From contig JBKQPG010000096.1 in assembly GCA_052145115.1 (NCBI GenBank), positions 1 to 64,000 on the forward strand: a DNA stretch of 64,000 nt, given 5' to 3'. Shown here piece after piece: positions 47,201 to 55,036 of the stretch (positions within the stretch are counted from its first letter, which is position 1; every line of letters begins with the position of its first letter). The notes beneath the pieces were generated by a model that saw nothing but the letters and a program-made list of their open reading frames with translations, was not told the DNA's origin and searched no databases. Origin of the DNA: CAIVVT01 sp052145115 (GTDB taxonomy: Bacteria; Acidobacteriota; Terriglobia; Bryobacterales; Bryobacteraceae). The position numbers and the translations under genes were made by a program.

Positions 47201-50200
47201 AGGTCCGGGCCCTGGAACGCACGTACCGGCAAGTCCCGTTCTCTCCGGCAACGGTTGGGCTGATCGAAGGCCACGGCACCGGCACCTGGCTCGGCGACCA
47301 GGTGGAGCTCAGCTCCATCGTCCGCTTCTTCGGCGCCGCCGGAGCCGGGCCCGGCAGCATCGGCCTGGGCTCGATCAAGTCGATGATCGGCCACCTCAAG
47401 ACGGCGGCGGGCGTGGCCGGCCTGATCAAGGCGGCGATGGCGATCCACACGCGCATTCTGCCGCCGACTATCAACTGCGAACAGCCGCGGCGCGACGTGG
47501 ACTGGCTCCACTCGCCGTGCTACCTGCTGCGCGAGCGCAAGCTGTGGCCCGCCGGCCCGAATCCGCGCCGCGCCGGCGTCAACGCCTTCGGCTTCGGCGG
47601 CATCAACTTCCACGCCGTGCTCGAGGAGGCGCCAGTCACGGCGGCGGCGCCGGCGGCCATCGCCGCGCCGGAGAGCGCCGTTTCGGCGGAATTCTTCGTC
47701 TTCCGCGCTCCGGATCGCGCGGCGCTGGTGGCGCGGTTGCGCGCGACCGAAGCGCGCCTGCCGGCGCTTGATGAGGGAAGTTTGCGCGCGCTCGCGCTGG
47801 AGGAATTCGACGCCAACCGCGAGGCCGGCCCCGTCCTGTCGCTGGTCGTGCGCGGCAAGGAGCAACTGGCGTCGCACCTGAAGAAAGCGCTCGAACTGCT
47901 GGCCAGCCCGGAGCGCGACGAGATCACCGCCGCCCAGGGCATCTACTTCCGCGAACAGCCGTTGCCGCCGGACACGGGCGTCGCCTTCCTCTTTCCCGGA
48001 CAGGGCGCGCAGTATCCGGGCATGCTTTCGGGCGTCGCCCAGGCCTTCCCCTACATCGAACCCGTGGTGCAGCGCGTCGACGCGGTGGTACGCAGCAACT
48101 TGCGCTACCCGGTCTTCGAGCTGCTCTCGACCAAACCGGCCAATGAAGAGGAGCGCGCGGCGCGCACGGAGCTGCTGGCGCGGCCGGACTACAACCACCC
48201 CACGATGCTTGCGGTCAGCACCGCGCTGACGGAGATCCTCTCACGCGCGGGCATCCGTCCCTCGATGGTCGCCGGGCACTCGCTGGGCGAATACGCAGCG
48301 CTGCACGTGGCAGGCATTTACGATATCGACGCGTCGATCCGCATCTCGACGCAGCGCGGGTCGAGCATGGCCGCCAACTGCCTGAACGCGGGCGGAATGC
48401 TCTCCGTTACCCTACCGTCCGAGGAGGTGGAACCGTACCTGGCGCGAGTCAGTGGCTTCGCTGGCATCGCCAACCGCAACTGTCCTTCGCAGACGGTGCT
48501 GGCAGGCGAGGAAAGCGCCATCGCGGAACTGATCGAGACCTTTTCGCGCGAGAAGGTGGGCTGCTCGCGGCTCAACGTCGCGTGCGCCTTCCACTCGCAG
48601 CTGATGCGCCCGGCGGTGCCGGCCTTCCAGTGGATGTTGGAGTCGTTCCCGGTGCGGACGCCGCGGCTGCCGGTGCAATGCAACGTCACCGGATCGGCGT
48701 ACCGGCCCAACGGCGATTTCGCGCGCGTGGTGCGGGAGACGCTGGTGCGTCACATGACCGAGCCGGTGAACTTCATCGGCAACGTCGAATCGATGTACGC
48801 CGAAGGGGCGCGGGTATTCGTCGAGATCGGACCCGGCGCCACGCTGTGCTCCTTCGTCGATAACATCCTCGGTGCTCGCCCGCACTGGGCCGTGCCGACG
48901 AATAATCCGCGCAGCGAGCCCGTGCTGCAGATCCTGCACGCCGTGGCGCGCTGTGCGGCGCTGGGCCTGAAGGTGGACCTGCGGCGCTTCCAGCCGGTGC
49001 TGCACGCGCGGCGGCCGTTGCGCCGGGCCGCTCAGATCGCCCCCCCGCCGGCTGCGGCGGGCGCTCCCGAAAGGCGGGCTACGGTTGCACCCGCGCCGGA
49101 TCCGCAGGCGCAGGCTTTGCAGGCCGCATTCAGCGGCAAGGATGCCGCTGCCGTGAAGAGCTACCTGGCGACGCGCGGGGAGTTCATCCGCCAGATTGTG
49201 GAACTGGACTTCGCGTACTTCCAGGGGGTCGCTCCAGGCGCCGCGCCAACGGTTGCCGCGGCGGCGATGGCACCGGCGGCGCTCGACGAGCGCATCACGA
49301 GCGTCGTCGTGGAGCGCGTGGCGCAGTCGACCGGGTACCCGCCTGAGTTGATCGGCCTGGACCTGGACGTCGAGGCGGAGCTCGGCCTGGACTCGATCAA
49401 GCAGGTCGAGATCATGCGCGAACTGAGCCGCGAGTTCCACCTCGACCTCGGCACGGACACGCGCGCGGCCGGGTACCACGTCAGCACGCTACGCAGCCTG
49501 ATCGAGCGCATCGCGGCCATGACACGCGAGCCCGAACAGGCCGCGGCGCCCGCTCCGGCCGCGCCAGCACCCGCTACGGCCAAAGCGGTCGAGCAGACCG
49601 AGGACCGTCCCGCGCTGGACACGGGTTGCTACCGCACGGCTTCCTCCCTCGTGCCTTCGCCGCTGGCCGGCGAGGGGAGTTACCTGGCCGGGAGGCGCGT
49701 CGCCATTCTCGGATCCGGAGCGGCCGCGGGCATCGAACTGGAGAAGGAGTTGCAGAAGGCCGGCACGGTGCTGGTGAGCGCCGTGGAGCAGGCCGAGTGC
49801 ATTGTAGACATCCTGGCCGCCGAAACCGCCGCCCTACCGGCGCAAGTGAGCTGTGGCGAGTGGTGGAGCCGCGTCACGGCCGCGTCGAGCCTGATCTTCG
49901 AGACGGCCCAACGCTGTGCGCGCGTGTTGCAACAGGAGCCCGAGCGGAAGTTCCGCTGGGCGGTGGTGTCGCGACTAGGCGGCGAGCTCGGCGCGAGCGG
50001 CGACCCCGAACCCGGCGTGGCCACGGGAGCCGGCCTGGCGATGCCGCGCATCCTGGCGCTGGAGTGGCCCGACCGGCTGGAGACGGCGGTCCTGGATTTC
50101 GATGCGCGCTCGTGGGGCGGCGCCGCCGCAGCGGTGGCGCGCGAGCTGAACGCCGAACACTGGCAGGGCGAAACCGGCTATCGCGACGGAAAGCGCTGCG

Positions 50201-52785
50201 AGATCGTCTGGGAGCGGCGCGACCTGGCCGCGGATCTGCCGGTGCTGCAGCGGTTGGACCGCAACAGCCTGGTGCTGGCGATCGGGGGCGCGCGCGGCGT
50301 GACCGCGCTGATCGCGCAGGAACTGGCGCGCCGGGCCGGGTCGCGAATCGTGGTCGTGGGCAGGACGCCCGCGCCCGATGCGTCGTTGGCCGACCAGAGC
50401 ACGTCGTTCGAGGAACGCCGCAAGGCGCTGCTGGAGAAGGCGCTGCGCGAGAACCGCAAGCCCGCTCCGGCAGCGCTGGACCAGCAGGCGTGGGAACAGG
50501 TCTGGGCGGCGGAGCGCGCCACGAACATGGCGCGGCTGCGCACCCTGGCCGAGCGGGTGGAGTACCATCAGTGCGACCTCGCCGAGGCCGGCCAGGTGGC
50601 CGCGTTGGTGCAGAACCTCGCGCGCACCACGCAACGGATCGACGTGGTGCTGCAGGGCTCGAGCGCGCTGCCACTGAAATCGATCCAGGACTTCACGACG
50701 GCGGAGTTCGTGGAAGGCTTGGCGTCGAAGGCCCTGGGCACGATGAACCTGATCGCCGCGCTCCAGGGCCTGGAGGTCGTGTCGTTCCTGAACCTGTCCA
50801 GCATCGGCAGCCGCTGGGGCAACCGCGGCCACGCCTCCTATGCGGCGGCCCACGAGATCGCTGCGGCGGCAGTGGCGGCAGCCGGGCGCGCGCGGGGCGG
50901 GCGGTGGTGGAACCTGTACTTCGGCCCCTGGCTGGACGTGGGAATGACGACGCGCTCGTCGATCATGCAGCGGCTGGGCGCGGGACGCGTGTCGTTCATC
51001 GAAGCCGGCGACGGGGCGCGCTTCGTGGCGGCGGAGATCGAGCGCGGGCCTGGCGGCGCCGTCGGCTATCACGGCAACATGCCGGCCAAGGCATCCGGCG
51101 CGTCGGCGCGGCTAGCGCCGTTCCTGGACAGCGTCGCGTTCCCCGAGCCGGGAGTCGCGGAGGCACAGCGTTCGTTCGATCCGGGCCGCGACGCCTTCGT
51201 GCGGGACCACCGCATCGACGAGCAGACTTATGTGCTGGCGGGCCTGCTGCAGCTCGAAATGATGGCGCAGGCCGGCGCGGCGCTGATTGCGGAGTCGCGG
51301 CGAGCAGCGGGGGCACCCGCGGCCGAAGCGCCGGAACTGGTCGAGGCGTCCGAGGTCGAGTTCCTGCGGGCGGTGCGATTCCCCAATGAACGTCCGCGCA
51401 CGGTCCACGTGCGGGCGCGGCTGGAAGGAGCGGATGCGCCTGAGTGGGTCGTGGCGGAGGCGTATTCGCGGCTGCAGCTGCCGGGCGCGCAGTCCGAGGA
51501 GGAAGTCACGCACGCGCGCAGCCGGATGCGCTTCGGCCGGCGCCCGCCGGCCGGCCCGCCGGCGATGTTGATCCCGCGCGGGGGCATCGGGTCCGCGGAG
51601 GTGGATGTCGCGCCGCTGTGGCAGATGGAGTTCTTCGATTACCGCAAGGGCATGTTCCGCAGCATCAGCGGCGTGTTGTCGGTCACGCCGGACAGCATCG
51701 AGACGCGCTGCACGGGTCACCCCATCCCCGAACTCGGACCGAAGCCGCAGTTGGTGGATCCGATCGCGTTCGATGCGGCTGTCTTCTCCGGAGTCCTGCC
51801 GCGGACGATTTACGACGGCCGGCGCTCGTACTTCCTGGCCAGCATCCGCAACCTGCGGCTCTTCGGCGACGGACCGGGCACCCCGGACCTGCGCATCGGG
51901 CGCTACAAGCGCGACGGGCGCGAAGGGAAGCTCCCAGTGAGCCTCGAGATTCTCGACGCCGCAGGCAATGCGGTAGTTCACATCGATTCGTTCGAGAGCC
52001 ACCTTTCGGCGGGACCCGTTCCCACTGATCGCTTCAAAGGAGGTACCTGGGACCAATTGAGGGAGCATCCCCGGCAGGCGCGAATTCGTGAGCTGCTCGG
52101 GCTGCCCCCGGGGAGCCTGCAGTTCGCGCAGGTGGACCTGAGGCTTTTGGACAACGCTCTTGCCGCCAACGCCGAGGACCTGCTGGACGAGTTCCTGAGC
52201 GCGGGCGAGCGCGCGGAGTGGAACGGCGCCGGCAGCGCGAAGCGCAAGTGCGACTGGCTGGGCGGCCGCATCGCGGCAAAGATCGCGCTACAGATGCTGG
52301 TCGACCACGAGGCGCCGACAAACCGCATCGTCATCTCCAACCGGCCGGACGACCGGCAGCCCGTGGCGGCGCTCGACCCGCCGCGCGAAGGGGTGGCGGC
52401 GTCGGTCAGCATCTCTCACAGCCGCAACGTGGCGGTGGCTCTTGCCTCGTTGTCCCCCGGATTCGGAGTGGATGTCGAGGCGGTCTGCCAGACGGTGGAG
52501 GAGGTGCTGCCGCAGTACGCCGCGGAGGACGAAGCACGAGCTTTCCGCGAGACGTTCGGCTCGCCCCTGGACGCGCTCACGCTGCTGTGGGCGGCCAAGG
52601 AGGCCTGCCGCAAGGCGCTGGGCGCGACGAATGTGGCCGCGCTGGAGCTGGCTCTGGGAGAGATTCGCAGGCAGGACGAGTATGCTTTGGCAGTGTTCCG
52701 CCACGCGGGCGGCGAGGTGCGCTGCGCGTTGTTCCTCGACAGCGGTTATGCCTGGGCCGCCGCTCATTCGGGAAGTGCCGCTTGA
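44209..52785 (+). CDS. Single-chain reducing PKS/secondary-lipid synthase (ER-ER-KS-AT-ACP-KR-DH-PPTase)
   Basis: A 2858-residue megasynthase; AGGAG precedes the ATG. Order: a degenerate nitronate-monooxygenase/PfaD-like FMN barrel (about 1-210), a second better-kept one (about 325-600, LPLVQGPMALVTDSP; EAGGHVG), KS (about 672-1140; Cys888 in DAACASS, His1022 in EGHGTGT, His1062 in IGHLKTAAG), AT (about 1255-1560; Ser1358 in GHSLGEY), one ACP (Ser1729 in LGLDSIKQVEI), KR (about 2010-2280; GGARGVT; Tyr2211 in ASYAAAHE), DH (about 2320-2620; His2334 in RDHRID) and a C-terminal 4'-phosphopantetheinyl transferase (GVDVE at 2753-2757; WAAKEA with Lys2797/Glu2798). There is no thioesterase. KS and ACP motifs are closest in style to PfaA-type polyunsaturated-fatty-acid/secondary-lipid synthases. 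It likely makes a reduced or partly unsaturated acyl chain and activates its own ACP. The product is unknown. Confidence 0.9.
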   Translation: MLLESSSFLVWAALPPAAEELDFLTRAAAAAEPLVDLCYGTEPYRARLVGKLRERRLPGLTVCLAGTDAALIEPLLTAPPPEFRVILCGPWEESSTQTAIAAFKQRGAVAGVEVSSLEQARFASTAGADLLVVAGCEAAGPVCAKTSFILLQELAAEPLLPVVVRGGFGPRAAAAAWTLGARGIILDSQLLLLEDNGLDPELRRLLAARSASDTEVAGETAGRPFRFLSNGGRDPAQRLAEAEWRISGSGEPPAAQAAAFQEELLHSMQLGLVRDNPVLPVGQGLAFARQFAAEGLDLAAIVERYRSTVASSVHALKQSFPFAAESPLARAHGVRLPLVQGPMALVTDSPRLAPAVLHGGGLPFCSTAGLKPDQVHALLREARALIGTQPFGLGIVGFLPAEGTAEAVFGDAGARPDFVTLAGGNGAQAARFEQAGIRAYVHAPSQALMREFLDAGLKGLIFEGHEAGGHVGVLGSFVLWELAVEEIMARSDEQLAGLRVLFAGGIADARSSVAAAVFAAPLAERGVAVGLQIGSAYLTTADAVECGVVSPRYRDGMLGGRETVLTGKTVHLPNRWLDSSVVRQMLREEIEMGREAMDFRERKHKVEGLGTPRFLNALGRGDGADCALVCGQGVALQNESWTIAQLHEHLTTVAEGMARDCASPQFEEEAPGDAIAIVGMGCVFPGAPDVPTYWDNILNHRGFFREVPPDRWDWKLFYSEDRRELERTYSKIGSFIEGFVRDPLKFRISPRTEPHIDTVQFYVLEAVYQALVDAGYLENSQPPSQSTLPRATTGVFIGHGSATTYAQDHALRVNWPSFAAALEAAPEFAALPEEVRGRILAAGESAFKRGLPEFSEDTCAGVFSSLVAGRVANCFDLKGRAVVSDAACASSLAALDSAIHALRSGECDVALAGGADQRVDAPTFVFFCSLGALSAKGSFPYDERADGFVMGEGAGMVVVKRLADAARDGNRIYAVIRAVGSSSDGRVKGITAPDADGQVRALERTYRQVPFSPATVGLIEGHGTGTWLGDQVELSSIVRFFGAAGAGPGSIGLGSIKSMIGHLKTAAGVAGLIKAAMAIHTRILPPTINCEQPRRDVDWLHSPCYLLRERKLWPAGPNPRRAGVNAFGFGGINFHAVLEEAPVTAAAPAAIAAPESAVSAEFFVFRAPDRAALVARLRATEARLPALDEGSLRALALEEFDANREAGPVLSLVVRGKEQLASHLKKALELLASPERDEITAAQGIYFREQPLPPDTGVAFLFPGQGAQYPGMLSGVAQAFPYIEPVVQRVDAVVRSNLRYPVFELLSTKPANEEERAARTELLARPDYNHPTMLAVSTALTEILSRAGIRPSMVAGHSLGEYAALHVAGIYDIDASIRISTQRGSSMAANCLNAGGMLSVTLPSEEVEPYLARVSGFAGIANRNCPSQTVLAGEESAIAELIETFSREKVGCSRLNVACAFHSQLMRPAVPAFQWMLESFPVRTPRLPVQCNVTGSAYRPNGDFARVVRETLVRHMTEPVNFIGNVESMYAEGARVFVEIGPGATLCSFVDNILGARPHWAVPTNNPRSEPVLQILHAVARCAALGLKVDLRRFQPVLHARRPLRRAAQIAPPPAAAGAPERRATVAPAPDPQAQALQAAFSGKDAAAVKSYLATRGEFIRQIVELDFAYFQGVAPGAAPTVAAAAMAPAALDERITSVVVERVAQSTGYPPELIGLDLDVEAELGLDSIKQVEIMRELSREFHLDLGTDTRAAGYHVSTLRSLIERIAAMTREPEQAAAPAPAAPAPATAKAVEQTEDRPALDTGCYRTASSLVPSPLAGEGSYLAGRRVAILGSGAAAGIELEKELQKAGTVLVSAVEQAECIVDILAAETAALPAQVSCGEWWSRVTAASSLIFETAQRCARVLQQEPERKFRWAVVSRLGGELGASGDPEPGVATGAGLAMPRILALEWPDRLETAVLDFDARSWGGAAAAVARELNAEHWQGETGYRDGKRCEIVWERRDLAADLPVLQRLDRNSLVLAIGGARGVTALIAQELARRAGSRIVVVGRTPAPDASLADQSTSFEERRKALLEKALRENRKPAPAALDQQAWEQVWAAERATNMARLRTLAERVEYHQCDLAEAGQVAALVQNLARTTQRIDVVLQGSSALPLKSIQDFTTAEFVEGLASKALGTMNLIAALQGLEVVSFLNLSSIGSRWGNRGHASYAAAHEIAAAAVAAAGRARGGRWWNLYFGPWLDVGMTTRSSIMQRLGAGRVSFIEAGDGARFVAAEIERGPGGAVGYHGNMPAKASGASARLAPFLDSVAFPEPGVAEAQRSFDPGRDAFVRDHRIDEQTYVLAGLLQLEMMAQAGAALIAESRRAAGAPAAEAPELVEASEVEFLRAVRFPNERPRTVHVRARLEGADAPEWVVAEAYSRLQLPGAQSEEEVTHARSRMRFGRRPPAGPPAMLIPRGGIGSAEVDVAPLWQMEFFDYRKGMFRSISGVLSVTPDSIETRCTGHPIPELGPKPQLVDPIAFDAAVFSGVLPRTIYDGRRSYFLASIRNLRLFGDGPGTPDLRIGRYKRDGREGKLPVSLEILDAAGNAVVHIDSFESHLSAGPVPTDRFKGGTWDQLREHPRQARIRELLGLPPGSLQFAQVDLRLLDNALAANAEDLLDEFLSAGERAEWNGAGSAKRKCDWLGGRIAAKIALQMLVDHEAPTNRIVISNRPDDRQPVAALDPPREGVAASVSISHSRNVAVALASLSPGFGVDVEAVCQTVEEVLPQYAAEDEARAFRETFGSPLDALTLLWAAKEACRKALGATNVAALELALGEIRRQDEYALAVFRHAGGEVRCALFLDSGYAWAAAHSGSAA

Positions 52786-53027
52786 GGCCGCCAACACTCG
52801 ACGATCTGGCCGAGATCGTCGGCGCCTATGTGGACCTTTCATCCACGCCGGTGACCGAGAAGAGCGCCTTTGGAACGGACATCCCGATCGATTCGCAAGA
52901 CATGCTGCGGGTCCTGTCGCGCATTCAGGCCCAGTACTCGTTCAAGTTCGACGTCCGCGAAGTTCTGGGCGTCGCCACGTTGGGCGACCTGCTGGCCGTG
53001 GTGCATCGGCGCAAGGGGGGCGCGTGA
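52782..53027 (+). CDS. Free-standing acyl carrier protein
   Basis: An 81-residue protein of ACP size. The TTG at 52782 overlaps the synthase stop (TTGA), and GGAAGTG lies a few bases upstream. It reads LRPPTLDDLAEIVGAYVDLS, then TDIPIDSQDMLRVLSRIQAQ and FDVREVLGVATLGDLLAVV. The Ser of IDSQDML is in the right place for phosphopantetheine attachment, and the helix pattern matches ACPs. Its stop overlaps the GTG of the sulfotransferase (GTGA). It may carry the finished chain to the sulfotransferase or the GNAT-like enzyme, which is inference. The start is the least certain part. Confidence 0.7.
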   Translation: MRPPTLDDLAEIVGAYVDLSSTPVTEKSAFGTDIPIDSQDMLRVLSRIQAQYSFKFDVREVLGVATLGDLLAVVHRRKGGA

Positions 53028-54280
53028 AGAACGATTTCAATCCCGGCAGGATGCCAAGCGTTGCAGTGCGCCTGGCGAACGTCGTCGGGGCGCCGCTGAA
53101 AGGGCTGGTCGCGTTTGACGTAGACCGGATGCTCGATGATGCGCGCAGACTGACCGGACTGAGCGACTTTGGGGGGGACGAATTCCTCGAGCCGTTGCGC
53201 CTGCTTGCCGCGGGCCTCGGCAGCGGAGGCCGCCTCAGCTTCATGGGGCGCCTTCTATCCCGCCGCGAGCTGGTGCGCTGCCTGATCATGCGCCTGAAGA
53301 TCGCCGAGTACTGCAGGCGCAATCCCGGAATCGTCGATGTGCCCGTGCCGGACCCGGTCGTGATCGTGGGCCTGCCGCGCTCCGGCACGACCTTTCTCCA
53401 GCGGCTGCTGGCGCAGGATCAGCGCACGCGGACCTTCCGTCTTTGGGAGCTGTATTCGCCGGTTCCTACCGGCTATGGCGATCCGAACGTCCCCGACACG
53501 CGCCTGAAGAGATTGCAGCGTGGCATGGCGCGTCACCGGAAACTCCTCTACTCGGCTTACGGCCGCACGGTTATGGATACGATCCACCTCGCCCGGCCGG
53601 AGCTGCCGGAAGAGTGCATCCCATTACTGCAGATCTCATTCTGCTCAGCGATGTTCGGCCATCAGGGCGCCGGGGCGCAATACAGCCGTTGGTTCCGCGA
53701 ATCGGATCAGACGACGGCTTATCGCTACTATCGCCTGCAGCTCCAAATCCTCTTCGCTGGCCAGCCCTCTGCACGTCTGCTGGTCAAGCAGCCCGGCCAC
53801 CTGCTGCATCTCGACGAGCTGTTGCGGGTCTTCCCCGGCGCGCAGCTCCTGTGGCTGCATCGGAAGCCCGTGGAAGTTGTGCCGTCAATCTGCTCCCTGA
53901 CCATGAGGATGCGGGCGCTGCTGGTTGCCCGGCAGGACCCGAATAAGGTCGGCCGCAGAGCACTGCAGAACGTGCGGCAGTGGTACGACAAGGCGCTGGA
54001 TTCCCGGCAACGCCTGAAGCCGGACCAATACATGGACCTGGACTATCGCGAACTGGTGGCCGACCCGCTGGCGACGGCCGGGCGGGTTTACGATTATCTG
54101 GGCTGGGAGACCGGGGCCGAATGGGAGAACGCGCTGTCGGCCTATCTGAAACGCGACCGCGCAGCGCGGCAGGGCTGGCGTTACAAGCCCACGCCCGAGC
54201 ACTTCGGCCTGACGGCGGAGGAAATCCGGGCCGCGTTCCAGGATCTCGCCGACCGGCTCCCGCCCTACGCTCTGGGTTGA
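53024..54280 (+). CDS. PAPS-dependent sulfotransferase
   Basis: A 418-residue sulfotransferase of the Sulfotransfer_3-like group, which moves a sulfuryl group from PAPS to a hydroxyl or amine. The 5'-phosphosulfate loop is clear (VIVGLPRSGTTFLQRLL, GLPRSGTT at 116-123). The 3'-phosphate-binding segment is LLWLHRKPVEVVPSICSLT. YMDLDYRELVADPLATAGRVYDYLGW is the conserved C-terminal region. It starts at GTG in a 4-nt overlap with the ACP stop, so it is translated with the synthase genes. It probably sulfates the lipid/polyketide made by the synthase, either while bound to the ACP or after release. There is no signal peptide, so it acts in the cytoplasm. Confidence 0.88.
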   Translation: MKNDFNPGRMPSVAVRLANVVGAPLKGLVAFDVDRMLDDARRLTGLSDFGGDEFLEPLRLLAAGLGSGGRLSFMGRLLSRRELVRCLIMRLKIAEYCRRNPGIVDVPVPDPVVIVGLPRSGTTFLQRLLAQDQRTRTFRLWELYSPVPTGYGDPNVPDTRLKRLQRGMARHRKLLYSAYGRTVMDTIHLARPELPEECIPLLQISFCSAMFGHQGAGAQYSRWFRESDQTTAYRYYRLQLQILFAGQPSARLLVKQPGHLLHLDELLRVFPGAQLLWLHRKPVEVVPSICSLTMRMRALLVARQDPNKVGRRALQNVRQWYDKALDSRQRLKPDQYMDLDYRELVADPLATAGRVYDYLGWETGAEWENALSAYLKRDRAARQGWRYKPTPEHFGLTAEEIRAAFQDLADRLPPYALG

Positions 54281-54304
54281 GCCGGCCGCGGCGGCGGCTG
54301 GCCG

Positions 54305-54478
54305 AATCGAACGCCAACGCGTTGCGCCTGCAGCGATGTTGTTATCGACTAGGTCCGCGAGTGCGGCCTCGAACGAGTACCCGAGGGCGCGCATCGACTC
54401 AAGAAGGTCCGCGGCGGACGGAGGCAGGTGGCTCTCTTCTGCCGAAGTGCTTGGTACGGTCGGGCGATTCTCTCCCAT
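54305..54478 (-). pseudogene. N-terminal fragment of a Bergerat-fold ATPase (defence-type ATP-binding protein)
   Basis: From ATG at 54478 the minus strand reads MGENRPTVPSTSAEESHLPP, then LLESMRALGYSFEAALADLV and DNNIAAGA, after which similarity is lost close to the 3' end of the sulfotransferase gene. The segment M-R-A-L-GYSFE-A-A-L-ADLVDN-x-IAA is the N-box region of HATPase/MORC-like ATP-binding proteins found in Z1/methylase-associated defence islands. Only about 55 residues remain. The exact junction is approximate. Confidence 0.5.
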
Positions 54479-54481
54479 GGA

Positions 54482-55036
54482 TGTGACGGTCCTCTCGACG
54501 GCCGGACGTGCGCCGAGATCCGGCACCTTAATCTGGATGAGGGCACCCTCGCAATCGAGCAGCGCAACTGGCATCAAAACATCGACAGACCCAAAACGGA
54601 AAAGAGCAGACGGAAACTCGCTATTGCCGGCTTAGTCAACCGCTATCGCGACTGGATCGCTGGACTGCGGGACTGCTGTCCGGAGTCCTCGGTTTTCCCG
54701 TAGCCAGAGGACCCATCGAGACCAATGTGGGATTCCGGTGTCAGTATCGACCAGCATCGCGCCGCGGCTGCCGAGGGATGTGATTTCCACGGGCTGGGAC
54801 CGCACACCTTCCGCCGCGCGAATATTACATGACGCCAGGAGGTCGGCGGTTCAAGTATGGAGGCCTGCGAGATTGCTGGCCACGCCACCGTGCGGATGGC
54901 CGAAGAGTACAGCGTCGTACGAATAGAGCGCCAGGAGGAATTTACGCAGCGGATCCAGGACAAGCTGTTCAGGGCGGGGGAGCGCGCGGCGGGCAGGAAG
55001 CTGGTCCAAATCAATTCGAGAGAAGCCGCAGCCTGA
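54482..55036 (+). pseudogene. Tyrosine recombinase (phage-type integrase) with two nonsense codons
   Basis: One continuous frame encodes EIRHLNLDEGTLAIEQRNWH, PKTEKSRRKLAIAGLVNRYR, then TAG (54701-54703), FHGLGPHTFRRANIT, TGA (54830-54832), RQEVGGSSMEACEIAGHATV and RMAEEYSVVRIERQEEFTQR, ending at TGA 55034-55036. The order LGxxD...K-T-x-x-S-R-R...H-x-FRR...GH-x-x-x-x-x-x-Y is that of the catalytic domain of tyrosine recombinases. The second stop is where relatives have Trp (NITW-RQE), so it is a TGG to TGA change. The N-terminal domain is absent. A tRNA 3' fragment follows 260 bp downstream. Confidence 0.7.
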
